A stretch of DNA of 64,000 bases from Radiobacillus kanasensis (GCF_021049245.1 NZ_CP088020.1:3230001-3294000); one strand, 5' to 3'. Numbered from the stretch's first letter, positions 34,499 to 43,617 are shown. A program made the numbers and translations. The notes: a model not told the origin generated them from the sequence alone.

Positions 34499-35383
34499 AT
34501 GACAAAATTTAATGGAGTACACGTAGCACTTGTTACCCCTATGAAAAAGGATTACAGCGTAGATTTTACAAGATTAACGGAAATTTGCAATTGGTTAATA
34601 GACGAAGGCGTGGATGGACTTGTTCCTGCTGGTTCATTAGGAGAATATGCTACTTTATCACATGAAGAAAGAGCTAAGGTCGTCGAAACCGTTATCGAGG
34701 CTAGTAACAACCGTGTCCCAGTAATCGTAGGTACTGGCGCTGCCGCTACACAGGATGTTATCTATTGGGCTAAACATGCAAAAGATAATGGTGCAGCTGG
34801 GATTATGGCACTACCACCAATCAATTACAATCCATTAGAAAATGAAGTTATCTACCATTATAAACAGCTATCAAATGTCGGAATACCAATCATCGCTTAT
34901 AATAATCCGCGTGATTATGCGACAGACCTAACTCCAGATTTGTTGGCAAGACTTAGCAAAATCGAAAACGTGGTCGCGGTAAAAGAATTCAGCGGTGATA
35001 TTAGAAGAGTCCACGATATTATAGAAAAAACAGATCTAGAAGTTCTAATTGGGGTCGATGATCTAGGAATGGAAGGACCACTCAGTGGAGCAACGGGGTG
35101 GATTTCCGGCGTCCCTAACGCTCTTCCAAAAGAAGGTATTGAATTATTTAACCTAGCTAGAGCAGGAAAAATAGAAGAAGCCTTACCTTTATATCGAAGA
35201 CTTCTACCATTGTTTCACTTTGATGCACAACCCCAGTTGGTGCAAGCAATTAAGTACATGATGGAACTTGCCGAACAACCAGCAGGGCCAACAAGACCAC
35301 CACGTTTACCATTAACAAATGAAGAGTATATTGATATTAAAAATGCTTTCTTACTAGCAAAAAACAAACACGTAAACGTTTAA
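34499..35383 (+). CDS. Pyrroline-4-hydroxy-2-carboxylate deaminase (DapA family)
   Basis: A 294-residue DHDPS/NAL-family TIM barrel with Schiff-base lysine in VVAVKEFSGD, the GSLGEYATLSHEER segment, and GTGAAATQDVI. In hydroxyproline degradation this family member dehydrates and deaminates the dehydrogenase product to alpha-ketoglutarate semialdehyde. Dihydrodipicolinate synthase has similar motifs, but position between the dehydrogenase subunits and a semialdehyde dehydrogenase supports the deaminase. CAAGGAGTGA precedes the ATG. Confidence 0.85.
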   Translation: MTKFNGVHVALVTPMKKDYSVDFTRLTEICNWLIDEGVDGLVPAGSLGEYATLSHEERAKVVETVIEASNNRVPVIVGTGAAATQDVIYWAKHAKDNGAAGIMALPPINYNPLENEVIYHYKQLSNVGIPIIAYNNPRDYATDLTPDLLARLSKIENVVAVKEFSGDIRRVHDIIEKTDLEVLIGVDDLGMEGPLSGATGWISGVPNALPKEGIELFNLARAGKIEEALPLYRRLLPLFHFDAQPQLVQAIKYMMELAEQPAGPTRPPRLPLTNEEYIDIKNAFLLAKNKHVNV

Positions 35384-35404
35384 TCTGAGAAAGGAGCGGA
35401 TATC

Positions 35405-36859
35405 GTGACATTACTAGACCAACAAGTAATCACCAAAAATTGGATCAACGGCGAATGGGTCAAAGGAGACGGTGATCCATTAACGGTCAGGAACCCGGCC
35501 AATCTAAAGGAAACGATTGGAGAGTTAACTTTGTCTACCTCTGTGCAAGTAAAAGCAGCAGAAGAGTCTGCGCGAAACGCCCTGCAGTCTTGGAAGTCTA
35601 CAACCGGTAATGAACGTGGACAGTATTTATACAAAATGGCCAATGCATTAGAGCAAAATGCTGAGGCACTAGCTGAGTTAGCCACGAAAGAAATGGGAAA
35701 ACCTATAGGTGAAATGAAAGGCGAAGTGGCACGTGGTGTCCAATTACTTAGATATTATGCTGGCGAAGGTGTTCGATCAGATGGAGACGTAATTCCTTCT
35801 ACTGCACAAGGAGTACTCCAATATAGCAAGAGAATTCCTTTAGGCGTGGTTGGCTTAATTACACCGTGGAATTTTCCTGTTGCTATCCCAATTTGGAAGC
35901 TAGCTCCTGCACTTATTTGTGGCAATACCGTTGTTTGGAAACCAGCTGAGAATAGTTCTCTTAGTGCATATAAACTTTGCCAAATTTTTGAGGAAGCTGG
36001 AATTCCAAAGGGTGTCATCAACTTAGTTATCGGTAAAGGGAGTGAAATTGGATCCTACCTCGTTGAGAGAACAAGCATTAATGGGTTATCTTTTACAGGC
36101 TCCACAGCTACTGGAACGAATATAGCCGCGATTTCTGCACAAAGAAATATAAAGTATCAAACGGAAATGGGCGGAAAAAATGCTGCAGTGGTGCTAAAAG
36201 ATGCAGATTTAAGTACAACTGTCGCCCCTATCTTAAGCGGTACTTTCCGTTCAGCGGGACAAAAATGTACAGCTTCCAGTCGAATTATTGTCGAAGAAGC
36301 TATCTATGATGAATTCGTTACTGCATTACAAAAGGAAATGAAAAATGTCCGATTAGATTATCCATTACATGAAGACAGCTACCTTGGACCAGTAGCATCA
36401 AGAGCCCAGTACGCAAAAGTACAGTCGTATGTAGAATTAGCCAAACAAGAAGCAGAAATCATCTATGAAAATAAAGATCAACCTGAATACGAAGGCTATT
36501 ATGTAAATCCGTTAGTCGTGGCAGGAGTTGCCAATGACCATCCGTTAGCAAAGGAAGAGATTTTTGGACCACTAACAGTAGTCATCAAAGCAAAAGATTA
36601 TCAAGATGCAATAGAGATATTGAATGACTCGGAATATGGTTTAAGTGGCTCTATTTTTACAAATGACTTAAGTAAAGCTCACCAGTTTCTAGAGGATGCA
36701 GAGATTGGCATGGTAAGAGCTAACTTAGAAACCGCAGGTGTAGAATACCAAGCACCATTTGGTGGATTAAAACAATCCAGCTCACATACACGTGAACAAG
36801 GTCAAGCAGCCTTGAACTTCTATTCTAATTTGAAAACATGCGCCATAAAATATAAATAA
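35405..36859 (+). CDS. Alpha-ketoglutarate semialdehyde (2,5-dioxovalerate) dehydrogenase
   Basis: A 484-residue aldehyde dehydrogenase. Start GTG with AAAGGAG upstream. Catalytic landmarks: VVGLITPWNFPVAIPIWKLA, the glutamate in TEMGGKNAAVVL, the nucleophilic cysteine in RSAGQKCTASSRI, and EEIFGPLTVV. It completes the route to 2-oxoglutarate and the TCA cycle. NAD versus NADP preference cannot be told. It lies 21 bp after the deaminase gene. Confidence 0.88.
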   Translation: MTLLDQQVITKNWINGEWVKGDGDPLTVRNPANLKETIGELTLSTSVQVKAAEESARNALQSWKSTTGNERGQYLYKMANALEQNAEALAELATKEMGKPIGEMKGEVARGVQLLRYYAGEGVRSDGDVIPSTAQGVLQYSKRIPLGVVGLITPWNFPVAIPIWKLAPALICGNTVVWKPAENSSLSAYKLCQIFEEAGIPKGVINLVIGKGSEIGSYLVERTSINGLSFTGSTATGTNIAAISAQRNIKYQTEMGGKNAAVVLKDADLSTTVAPILSGTFRSAGQKCTASSRIIVEEAIYDEFVTALQKEMKNVRLDYPLHEDSYLGPVASRAQYAKVQSYVELAKQEAEIIYENKDQPEYEGYYVNPLVVAGVANDHPLAKEEIFGPLTVVIKAKDYQDAIEILNDSEYGLSGSIFTNDLSKAHQFLEDAEIGMVRANLETAGVEYQAPFGGLKQSSSHTREQGQAALNFYSNLKTCAIKYK

Positions 36860-36871
36860 GTAACGAAAATC

Positions 36872-36906
36872 GAGTGGGGAAAGAGTTCTTTGGTCTTTCT
36901 CCACTC
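36872..36906 (+). terminator. Hairpin after the aldehyde dehydrogenase gene
   Basis: Arms GAGTGG-GGAAAGA and TCTTTCT-CCACTC form a long stem 12 bases after the stop. The T tract is short (CCTTTC), so it may be a weak terminator or allow some read-through into rpoN. Confidence 0.6.
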
Positions 36907-36987
36907 CTTTCAAGAGATTCTTTCGCTATATATTCTTGTACATTAAAATATATTAGAAGTGTATTTTCTAAAAAGGGGGGAGATCAC

Positions 36988-38325
36988 ATGTTAGATTTAG
37001 GGATATTTCAAGAACAGAAATTGAAACTTGCGATGACAACCGAAATGAAGCAAGCTATATCCATTTTACAATTCTCGTCACTTGAGTTAGCTGAATTCGT
37101 TAAAAATGAGGCGTTAGACAATCCTTTAATCGAATTAGAAGAACCACAGTTACAAATGGAAGGGCGAAATTATTCTCATAAAAAAAGCTCTGTAGGTGGT
37201 TCTAGCTACCAATCCCCACTGGACTTTTTTCGTTCTAAAGAAGGAGATTCCCTCCACGACTCTTTAATCAGTCAAGTTTCTTTTTTGTCATTGTCTAAAC
37301 AGGAAAAATATATAGTGGATTACCTTATATTAACCTTAGATGAAAACGGCTACCTTGCAGAGGAGCCACTAGACAGTGCGAGCCATCTTCGCGTGTCCTT
37401 GCAAGATGTGCAGCATGCTATTAAAATCATTCAACAATTAGAACCTATTGGAGTAGGTGCCTCCAATCTAAAGGAATGTCTTTCTATTCAGATAGACTAC
37501 TATTACCCTAATCATAAGGATGCCCAAAATGTCGTCCTATACTATTTAACTGAACTATCGATGAGAAATTGGAAGTTAATCGCCAAGGAACTCCACATCT
37601 CTTTGAACAGGGTCAAAGAAATTTTTGAAATCATTCAAACCTTAAATCCAAAACCAGGCTCCCTTTTTGACAACCATATAAAAACAAACTATATTATTCC
37701 AGATTTACATATCCAAATTTTAAATAACAAACTGACTATTCAAGTTAACGATAAAGTTATGCCTAAAATAAGTGTTGCTTCCGACTATGAACCCATGCTC
37801 CATACTTTTTCAAATAAACAAAATCCTACAGCAAAATACTTGAAAAACAAGTATAAACATGTGATGTGGTTAAATAAAAGTATAGAACATCGAAGAATTA
37901 CTCTTTTCAATGTAATGAAAGCGATTACTTATAAACAGATGGATTTCTTCCAAAAAGGACCTAGTCATCTTAATCCGCTAACCTTGAAAGAAATAGCCAA
38001 AATATGTGATGTACATGAGTCAACTGTAAGTAGAGCAACCAATAATAAATATGTTCAAACTCCATTTGGTGTCTATGAATTAAAACACTTCTTCTCTTCT
38101 GCTATTCAACTATCAAATGGTCTGACCACCTCCTCCTATACGATTAAACATATAATGAAAGAACTAATTGAACGTGAGGACCCTACTAAGCCAATGTCTG
38201 ATCAAAAATTAACTGTACTTCTAAGAGATAGGAATATTTTAGTCTCAAGAAGGACGGTAGCTAAGTACCGTGAACAGCTTGGTATCCCTTCTTCTACCAA
38301 TCGTAGAAGATCCATTTCTTATTAA
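36988..38325 (+). CDS. rpoN: RNA polymerase sigma-54 factor
   Basis: A 445-residue sigma-54 (SigL in Bacillus). The ATG at 36988 has GGGGGGAG 5 bases upstream; a longer frame from 36874 would run through a hairpin. Region I (QKLKLAMTTEMKQAISILQF) contacts the activator, a core-binding domain follows (about 90-270), then helix-turn-helix motifs and the RpoN box (SRRTVAKYRE near the C-terminus) that reads the -24 element. It is placed at the end of the hydroxyproline island, whose operons carry at least six -24/-12 promoters. A possible vegetative promoter (TTGTAC about 36936, TGTATT about 36960) suggests it is not itself sigma-54-dependent. Confidence 0.93.
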   Translation: MLDLGIFQEQKLKLAMTTEMKQAISILQFSSLELAEFVKNEALDNPLIELEEPQLQMEGRNYSHKKSSVGGSSYQSPLDFFRSKEGDSLHDSLISQVSFLSLSKQEKYIVDYLILTLDENGYLAEEPLDSASHLRVSLQDVQHAIKIIQQLEPIGVGASNLKECLSIQIDYYYPNHKDAQNVVLYYLTELSMRNWKLIAKELHISLNRVKEIFEIIQTLNPKPGSLFDNHIKTNYIIPDLHIQILNNKLTIQVNDKVMPKISVASDYEPMLHTFSNKQNPTAKYLKNKYKHVMWLNKSIEHRRITLFNVMKAITYKQMDFFQKGPSHLNPLTLKEIAKICDVHESTVSRATNNKYVQTPFGVYELKHFFSSAIQLSNGLTTSSYTIKHIMKELIEREDPTKPMSDQKLTVLLRDRNILVSRRTVAKYREQLGIPSSTNRRRSISY

Positions 38326-38343
38326 AACCTTACTCAACGTAAA

Positions 38344-38381
38344 AACCGAGTTCACCTTTATGGAAGCTCGGTTATATTTTT
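38344..38381 (+). terminator. Terminator of rpoN
   Basis: A 7-bp stem (AACCGAG / CTCGGTT) with a 16-base loop followed by TATATTTTT, 18 bases after the rpoN stop and immediately left of the inserted IS element. Confidence 0.7.
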
Positions 38382-38417
38382 CATAAAAAAGAGGCTGGGA
38401 CAAAACCCAGTAACTAA

Positions 38418-38464
38418 AAAGAGTGGCACCCACACCATAAACCAGTGAGTGTCACTCTTTTTTT
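38418..38464 (+). terminator. Hairpin inside the left end of the IS element
   Basis: AAAGAGTG pairs with CACTCTTT, with inner GCAC/GTGT pairing possible, and a T7 tract follows. It probably blocks transcription entering the transposase gene from outside, a known insulation device of insertion sequences. Confidence 0.65.
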
Positions 38465-38551
38465 AATAAAATCCCAAAAAAATGTACGCAAAAAGGATAC
38501 CTTCTGATAATGTTAAAGTTACCACACCCAAACAGAATCGGAGGTATCCTT

Positions 38552-40309
38552 ATGTTTAAACAGTATAACATGAATCAAGTCATTTTGCCGCTAGATTTGG
38601 AAATCAAACTACAGGAAAACGATATCGCCTATGCCGTCCATGATGTCGTGGAAGCTATTCCAGATGAGGCATTCACTGGATTTCTGCGTGAAACGGGATG
38701 TCCGGCTTATCATCCGCGCATGATGATGAAAGTGGTTTTATGTGCTTATACGCAGTCGGTGTTCTCTGGCAGAAAGATCGAGGGATTACTGAAAGACAGT
38801 GTCCGGATGATGTGGCTGGCCCAGGGGTATGAACCAAGTTACCGGACAATTAACCGTTTCCGTGTCCATCCGGAGGTAAAGGAACTATTGCGTCAGTGCT
38901 TTGTCCAATTCCGTTGTCAGCTTGTCCGGGAAAACGTCATCGAGGAAGAAGCCATTTTTATGGACGGAACGAAAATCGAAGCGAATGCCAACAAGTTTAC
39001 GTTTGTCTGGCGCAAAGCGACGGAAAAGTACAGTTCCCGTTTAGTGGAAAAGTCTAACCGGATGTATGAAGAACTGTTGGAGAAAGAAATCATTCCGGAA
39101 ATAGAACGGGAAAGTATGGAGGAACTATCCAGCCAAGAACTCGAAAAAGTGGTGGAAAAGCTGGAGGAGACGGTTGGTGAATATGATAAAAAGATAGAAG
39201 CAAGTGAAGACGTAAGCGAACGGAAACAGCTTCGTTCTGAGCGCAAAACCCCTAAACAATACGGCAAGCAATTCAAGGATTTTGTGGTGCGCAAACAAAA
39301 ATACCAACACGATATGGCCATCTTCGGAGAGCGCAACAGTTATTCGAAAACGGATCACGATGCCACCTTCATGCGCATGAAGGATGATTACATGAAAAAC
39401 GGCCAGCTCAAAGCCGGGTATAACGTGCAACTTGCGACAGAAGGACAGTATGCGCTCGCTTATGACGTGTTTCCGAATCCAACGGATACGCGTACCTTCA
39501 CACCTTTCCTGGATAACATTGAGGAACACTTCTTTGACCTACCCAACTATATTGTCGCGGATGCCGGCTATGGGAGTGAACAAAATTACGAAGACGTCAT
39601 CGAAAATCGGAAACGCACGCCATTGATTACGTATAACCAATACCGGAAAGAAAAGAAAAAGAAATATAAGCAGGATGCCTTTAACGTAGCCAATTGGCAT
39701 TACGATGAGATCGAAGATGCGTTTACGTGTCCAAACGATAAAAAATTAACATTCCGCTATCTATCCAATCGAACAGACCGATATGGTTATACAAGAACAT
39801 ATAACGTCTATGAGTGTGAGGACTGTTTCGGTTGTCCGTTACGTTCGCAATGTACGAAAGCGAAGGAAGGAAACAATCGAAAGATCTATTATAATGAAAA
39901 GTGGGAAAACCAAAAAGCATATACGAGACAGCAGCTTTCGGAAAAAGAAACGGGGAAAATCTATGGCAAACGCAAAATAGATGTAGAACCCGTCTTCGGA
40001 TTTCTGAAGGCTAATTTGCGTTTCACCCGTATGTCGGTGAGAGGTAAAGAGAAAGTAGAAAAGGAACTGGGATTTGCATTCATGGCGGTAAACTTGAGAA
40101 AGTACACGGCCATGAATGCAAATCCAACCATAGATGGTGACCATAATTCAAACCAAAATGGTTCCCATCATCGAAAACCGATGATGGGAACCATTTTTAG
40201 GTTATTCTTGGCTAGTTATGTCCCAGCCTCTCCTTTTTTTCAGGGAATACTTATTTCCCCTCAATATAAGCCCATTTATAACTTGCGAATACCCCGAATG
40301 GGTGTGTAA
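38552..40309 (+). CDS. IS1182-family transposase
   Basis: A 585-residue DDE transposase. The ATG at 38552 has GGAGG 7 bases upstream. Features: the N-terminal DUF772-like domain (YHPRMMMKVVLCAYTQSVFS, SYRTINRFR), the first Asp in FMDGTKIEANANKFTFVW, a coiled Lys/Glu insertion (about 190-245), ADAGYGSEQNYE with the second Asp, a Cys-rich segment (CEDCFGCPLRSQC) and EPVFGFLKANL with the Glu. The frame continues through the right inverted repeat and ends 78 bp outside the element, so its last residues come from flanking DNA, and it overlaps the oppA end antisense by 59 bp. It is otherwise intact. Confidence 0.88.
   Translation: MFKQYNMNQVILPLDLEIKLQENDIAYAVHDVVEAIPDEAFTGFLRETGCPAYHPRMMMKVVLCAYTQSVFSGRKIEGLLKDSVRMMWLAQGYEPSYRTINRFRVHPEVKELLRQCFVQFRCQLVRENVIEEEAIFMDGTKIEANANKFTFVWRKATEKYSSRLVEKSNRMYEELLEKEIIPEIERESMEELSSQELEKVVEKLEETVGEYDKKIEASEDVSERKQLRSERKTPKQYGKQFKDFVVRKQKYQHDMAIFGERNSYSKTDHDATFMRMKDDYMKNGQLKAGYNVQLATEGQYALAYDVFPNPTDTRTFTPFLDNIEEHFFDLPNYIVADAGYGSEQNYEDVIENRKRTPLITYNQYRKEKKKKYKQDAFNVANWHYDEIEDAFTCPNDKKLTFRYLSNRTDRYGYTRTYNVYECEDCFGCPLRSQCTKAKEGNNRKIYYNEKWENQKAYTRQQLSEKETGKIYGKRKIDVEPVFGFLKANLRFTRMSVRGKEKVEKELGFAFMAVNLRKYTAMNANPTIDGDHNSNQNGSHHRKPMMGTIFRLFLASYVPASPFFQGILISPQYKPIYNLRIPRMGV
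40155..40197. repeat. 19-bp perfect hairpin inside the transposase reading frame
   Basis: A perfect 19-bp stem (outer AAAATGGTTCCC, inner CATCATCG) with loop AAAAC, followed by TTAG. It could terminate transcription within the element, before the frame's stop codon, or be a recognition structure near the right end. Confidence 0.8.
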
Positions 40310-41913
40310 CGTAGCCCTTCACATAAGGTTTCTTTAATAATGCCTGACCGTTTTGATACATTGGAGAAATGGCGACATCTTCTTCAATTAGAATTCGCTC
40401 TGCCTCTTGAAGGTTTTCCCATCTTTGCTCGAAGTCTGTTGTATTTTTCGCACCCAACACTAAATCATCAAATGTCTCATTTCTATATGCAGACCAGTTA
40501 TTTGGACCTTCTGACAAATACAAATCAATAAATGTCATCGGATCTTGATAATCAGGACTCCAACCAGAATAGGTTAAGTCATAGTCCATACTAGATTCTT
40601 TTGCCAACTTTTGCTTATTAGGTTGTTGATCAATGGAAATTGTTAGACCTGGAAGATTCTTTTCCAATTGGTTTTTAACATAAGACGATACCGCGCCCCT
40701 TTCATCACCATCATAGCTCAATAATTCTAATTCAATGCTATCTACACCAAGCTCTTCTAAACCTTTTTCCCAATACTTCTGAGCTTCCTCCACTCCGCCA
40801 GTATTAAAGCCTTCATAGTTATCTCTGAAATCTTCACCAGCATCATTAAAAGCGAATTCCTTAGGTACTAAGAAGTTGGCTGCAATAGCACCATTATTCA
40901 GAATTGTTTCTGCAGCTGCTTCCTTATCCCATATCGATTGCTCTCCGGATATTTTCATTTGCTAAATATTCATTTTGTTGATTCATTCGAATGAAGAATA
41001 CTTCTGGCTTTAGGAGAGGTTGATATTCATCACTACTTGCATACTGACTGACGAACTCACCAGTAATCTCAGTTAAATCAATTTCCCCCGTTTCATAAAG
41101 GTTCACTCTTGTCGCTACATTTTCAGCAACCTTTACATTAATGGTATCTAATTTAACAGATTCGCTATCCCAATATTGATCATTCTTTTTATAGGTCCAT
41201 CCTTCACCATGATTCCATGAATCTAGAACAAACGGTCCATTATATATTAGGTTTTCTGCCTCTAGAGCATATTGATCACCCTGTGATTCCACAAATTCCT
41301 GATTTTGTGGAAAAAAGGTTGCTGTAGAAATTAAGCTTACAAAGTAAGGGACTGCGTTCCTTAATTCAACTTCAAATGTATAGTCATCAATAACTTTAAT
41401 ACCTAATTCGTCAACCTTTCCAAATAAAGAATCATCCTTATCTTGAATAGCAGCAGCATTTTTTATATCATTAAAAAGGTAAGCGTACGGTGACATAGTA
41501 TCCGGATGAAGTGACTTTTTCCATGCATATTCGAAATCATTTGCTGTTACTGGAGTACCATTCGTCCAAACAGCATCTTCTCTTAAATGAAAAGTGTACG
41601 TTTTTCCATCCTCTGAAACATCGTAGCTTGTTGCCATACCAGGTACTGGTTTATCATCCTTTCCAAGTCGATAAAGACCTTCCATGACATTGTTTAACGT
41701 TTTACCAGATAGTACATCCATTAATCCCGTGGAGTTCATTGTAGGGATATCTCCACCCTCAACCAAGTTTAACACTTGTGAGCTTTCTGATTCAGATCCT
41801 GCTTTAGGCTCCTCCTGGTCGGTTGCCGTTTTTTCATCTGTCTTAGTAGAACAACCAACTAAAATTACAATCATTAAAAGAAGCACACACAAAATTGTTC
41901 CTCTCATTTTCAA
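40251..41913 (-). pseudogene. oppA: Oligopeptide-binding protein gene (oppA-like), frameshifted
   Basis: An SBP_bac_5-type lipoprotein gene. Start TTG at 41913 with GGGGAG 7 bases upstream; signal peptide with lipobox LVGC. The N-terminal 329 residues (…NENIRRAIDMG) stop at about 40946, and the remainder continues in another frame (DKEAAAETILNNG… to the normal C-terminus WAYIEGK at 40251). The two parts overlap and fit one ~550-residue OppA, so one base change in length disrupts it; a sequencing error cannot be excluded. It sits behind a sigma-54 promoter and would import peptides, perhaps collagen-derived, for the two Xaa-Pro peptidases. No permease or ATPase genes are beside it. Confidence 0.82.
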
Positions 41914-42096
41914 ACTAATTCTCCCCTTTTTAATTAATTTCATCTTGAACTGTTTGACTTACATGTCTGAAAATAATTACTAAAGATGAAATTACGGTTT
42001 GATAAAATTTTTAAAATTTGGAACAAGGAGCTCCTGTTTTATTTGCCTCCTTCCCGATTAGTGAAAAGCTATTAATGTCCCGTTATAGAACTTAAA
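41914..42096 (-). other. Leader of the oppA-like gene
   Basis: About 180 AT-rich bases between the sigma-54 promoter at 42097-42111 and the TTG start. An AAGGAGCTCCT palindrome (near 42030) is present; I see no gene here. Confidence 0.4.
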
Positions 42097-42111
42097 GCAA
42101 GTTTTATGCCA
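42097..42111 (-). promoter_or_regulatory. Sigma-54 promoter of the oppA-like gene
   Basis: Minus strand TGGCAT, 5 bases (AAAAC), TTGC. It lies about 185 bp upstream of the TTG start and is divergent from the next sigma-54 promoter, with about 170 bp between them for shared enhancer binding. Confidence 0.82.
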
Positions 42112-42281
42112 AAATACTGCTTATACAAAGAAAGCTACATAGGGAATGATTTGAAAATAAATCTCTTATTAAGACGAACTGAAAATCGTACAAAAATTTA
42201 AACATGTAAACTTAATTTTCTAACTATTTATACAATTATGTGAACATGATACAAAATCCTTCTATACGATTAGCTTTTTGT

Positions 42282-42296
42282 TGGTATGAAACTTGC
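42282..42296 (+). promoter_or_regulatory. Sigma-54 promoter of the second Xaa-Pro peptidase gene
   Basis: TGGTAT, 5 bases (GAAAC), TTGC, 39 bp upstream of the GTG start. Its position shows that an in-frame extension of the peptidase to 42240 cannot be the real start. Confidence 0.82.
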
Positions 42297-42335
42297 ATGA
42301 TTAAATATGAGTACATAAATAAGGAGATGACTATT

Positions 42336-43394
42336 GTGACAATTCTACAAAAAATAAGAAATACATTTAAAGATTACGAGATTGATGGCTTAATGATTAC
42401 CAATAGCTTTAACAGAAGATATGTAACCAAGTTCACAGGAACTGCTGGAATCGTTTTAATTTCAAAAGAGAAATCCCTTTTATTAACAGACTTCCGTTAT
42501 ATGGACCAAGCAACCAAGCAAGCAAAAGGATTTGAAGTAGTTAATGCGGGCCGAGACATTGATAAACTTGCTAAGTTGGTCCATCAATTAGGGATCAAAA
42601 AATTAGGATTTGAATCGAAGAATATTTCCTATGATGACTTTCATACATATAACGAGGCAATTGAATCCGACTTAATACCTGTAACCAATTTGTTAGAACC
42701 TATCCGTTCGATAAAAACGCAAGATGAAATAGACTGCATAAAAGAGGCAGCCAAAATAACGGATGAAGCATTTACTCATATTTTAAATTTTATAAAGCCT
42801 GGGGTTAAGGAAATAGAGGTTTCCAATGAAATAGAACGTGTCATGCGTGATAATGGTGCTACATCATCCGGTTATGACATGATTGTCGCTTCGGGTTACC
42901 GTTCCTCCCTTCCACATGGAGTTGCCAGTTCGAAGGTAATTGAAAAAGGCGATTTGGTCACTTTGGATATAGGTGCCTTATATAATGGCTATCGTTCTGA
43001 TATGACAAGGACCGTCGCAGTTGGGGAAATTAGTGATAAATGGAAAGAAATCTACACCATCGTGAATGATGCATTGACCATTCAGATTAACGGCATCAAA
43101 GCCGGAATAACTGCCCAGGAAGCAGATGCCTTATCACGAAATTTCATTGCTTCCAAAGGATACGGTGAGTACTATGGCCATGGATCTGGTCATGGAGTTG
43201 GATTAGAAATTCATGAACTTCCTTTTATGTCCACAACATCTAAGGACATTATTGAGAAAAATATGCTCATCACTATTGAACCAGGTATTTATTTACCAGA
43301 TGAGGCTGGTGTCAGAATTGAAGATGACGTACTGGTTACCGAATCAGGGTGTGAAATCATTACTTCCTCTAGTAAGGAGCTTCTTATACTTTAA
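42336..43394 (+). CDS. Xaa-Pro peptidase, M24 family (second of two)
   Basis: A 352-residue M24 metallopeptidase starting at GTG with AAGGAG 9 bases upstream. Metal-binding segments: VTLDIGALYNGYRSDMTRTV (two Asp), GHGSGHGVGLEIHELPF, LITIEPGIYLPDEAGVRIEDDV (two Glu). Length matches the PepQ/YqhT-type aminopeptidase P group. With the first copy at 24.5 kb and the oppA-like gene divergent from it, it fits breakdown of imported proline-rich peptides. It has its own sigma-54 promoter and terminator, so it is monocistronic. Confidence 0.9.
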   Translation: MTILQKIRNTFKDYEIDGLMITNSFNRRYVTKFTGTAGIVLISKEKSLLLTDFRYMDQATKQAKGFEVVNAGRDIDKLAKLVHQLGIKKLGFESKNISYDDFHTYNEAIESDLIPVTNLLEPIRSIKTQDEIDCIKEAAKITDEAFTHILNFIKPGVKEIEVSNEIERVMRDNGATSSGYDMIVASGYRSSLPHGVASSKVIEKGDLVTLDIGALYNGYRSDMTRTVAVGEISDKWKEIYTIVNDALTIQINGIKAGITAQEADALSRNFIASKGYGEYYGHGSGHGVGLEIHELPFMSTTSKDIIEKNMLITIEPGIYLPDEAGVRIEDDVLVTESGCEIITSSSKELLIL

Positions 43395-43538
43395 GGGATA
43401 TTTGTATGGCAAGGAATATATAAAACTTTATAACCTTTTATAGCTACAGATGCTAAATTTGTGCGAAAAAGTGGTTCTATCTTAACGGTATATTCCATTT
43501 CATTAGATGGATTTTTCCATTCTATAGAAGCAACATCA

Positions 43539-43577
43539 AAAAGGGTTGCCCAATTGTACAAAATGGGCAACCCTTTT
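43539..43577 (+). terminator. Terminator after the second Xaa-Pro peptidase gene
   Basis: A perfect 14-bp stem (AAAAGGGTTGCCCA / TGGGCAACCCTTTT) with an 11-base loop. It lies 145 bp after the stop codon. Confidence 0.85.
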
Positions 43578-43617
43578 ATCTATCTTACTTAATAGTCCGC
43601 TATAATTACTAAGCGAT

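Larger units (their letters stand above)
38390..40231 (+). mobile_element. IS1182-family insertion sequence
   Basis: The element is bounded by inverted repeats of 17 bp with one mismatch: AGAGGCTGGGACAAAAC at 38390-38406 and its partner at 40215-40231. GAGGCTGGGACA ends are typical of IS1182-type elements in Firmicutes. It carries one transposase gene. I see no clear target duplication; the left flank ends in an A-run and the right flank begins with a T-run, consistent with insertion in a terminator-like palindrome between the convergent rpoN and oppA genes. The GC content and codon use of the element are visibly higher than its neighbours. Confidence 0.85.

Noticed and set aside
36874-36987. 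Extended N-terminus for RpoN
   Set aside because: It starts inside the hairpin that follows the aldehyde dehydrogenase gene and has no match to sigma-54 region I; the ATG at 36988 does.
42240-42335. Extended N-terminus for the second Xaa-Pro peptidase
   Set aside because: It would place the sigma-54 promoter inside the coding region; the GTG at 42336 has the proper ribosome site.
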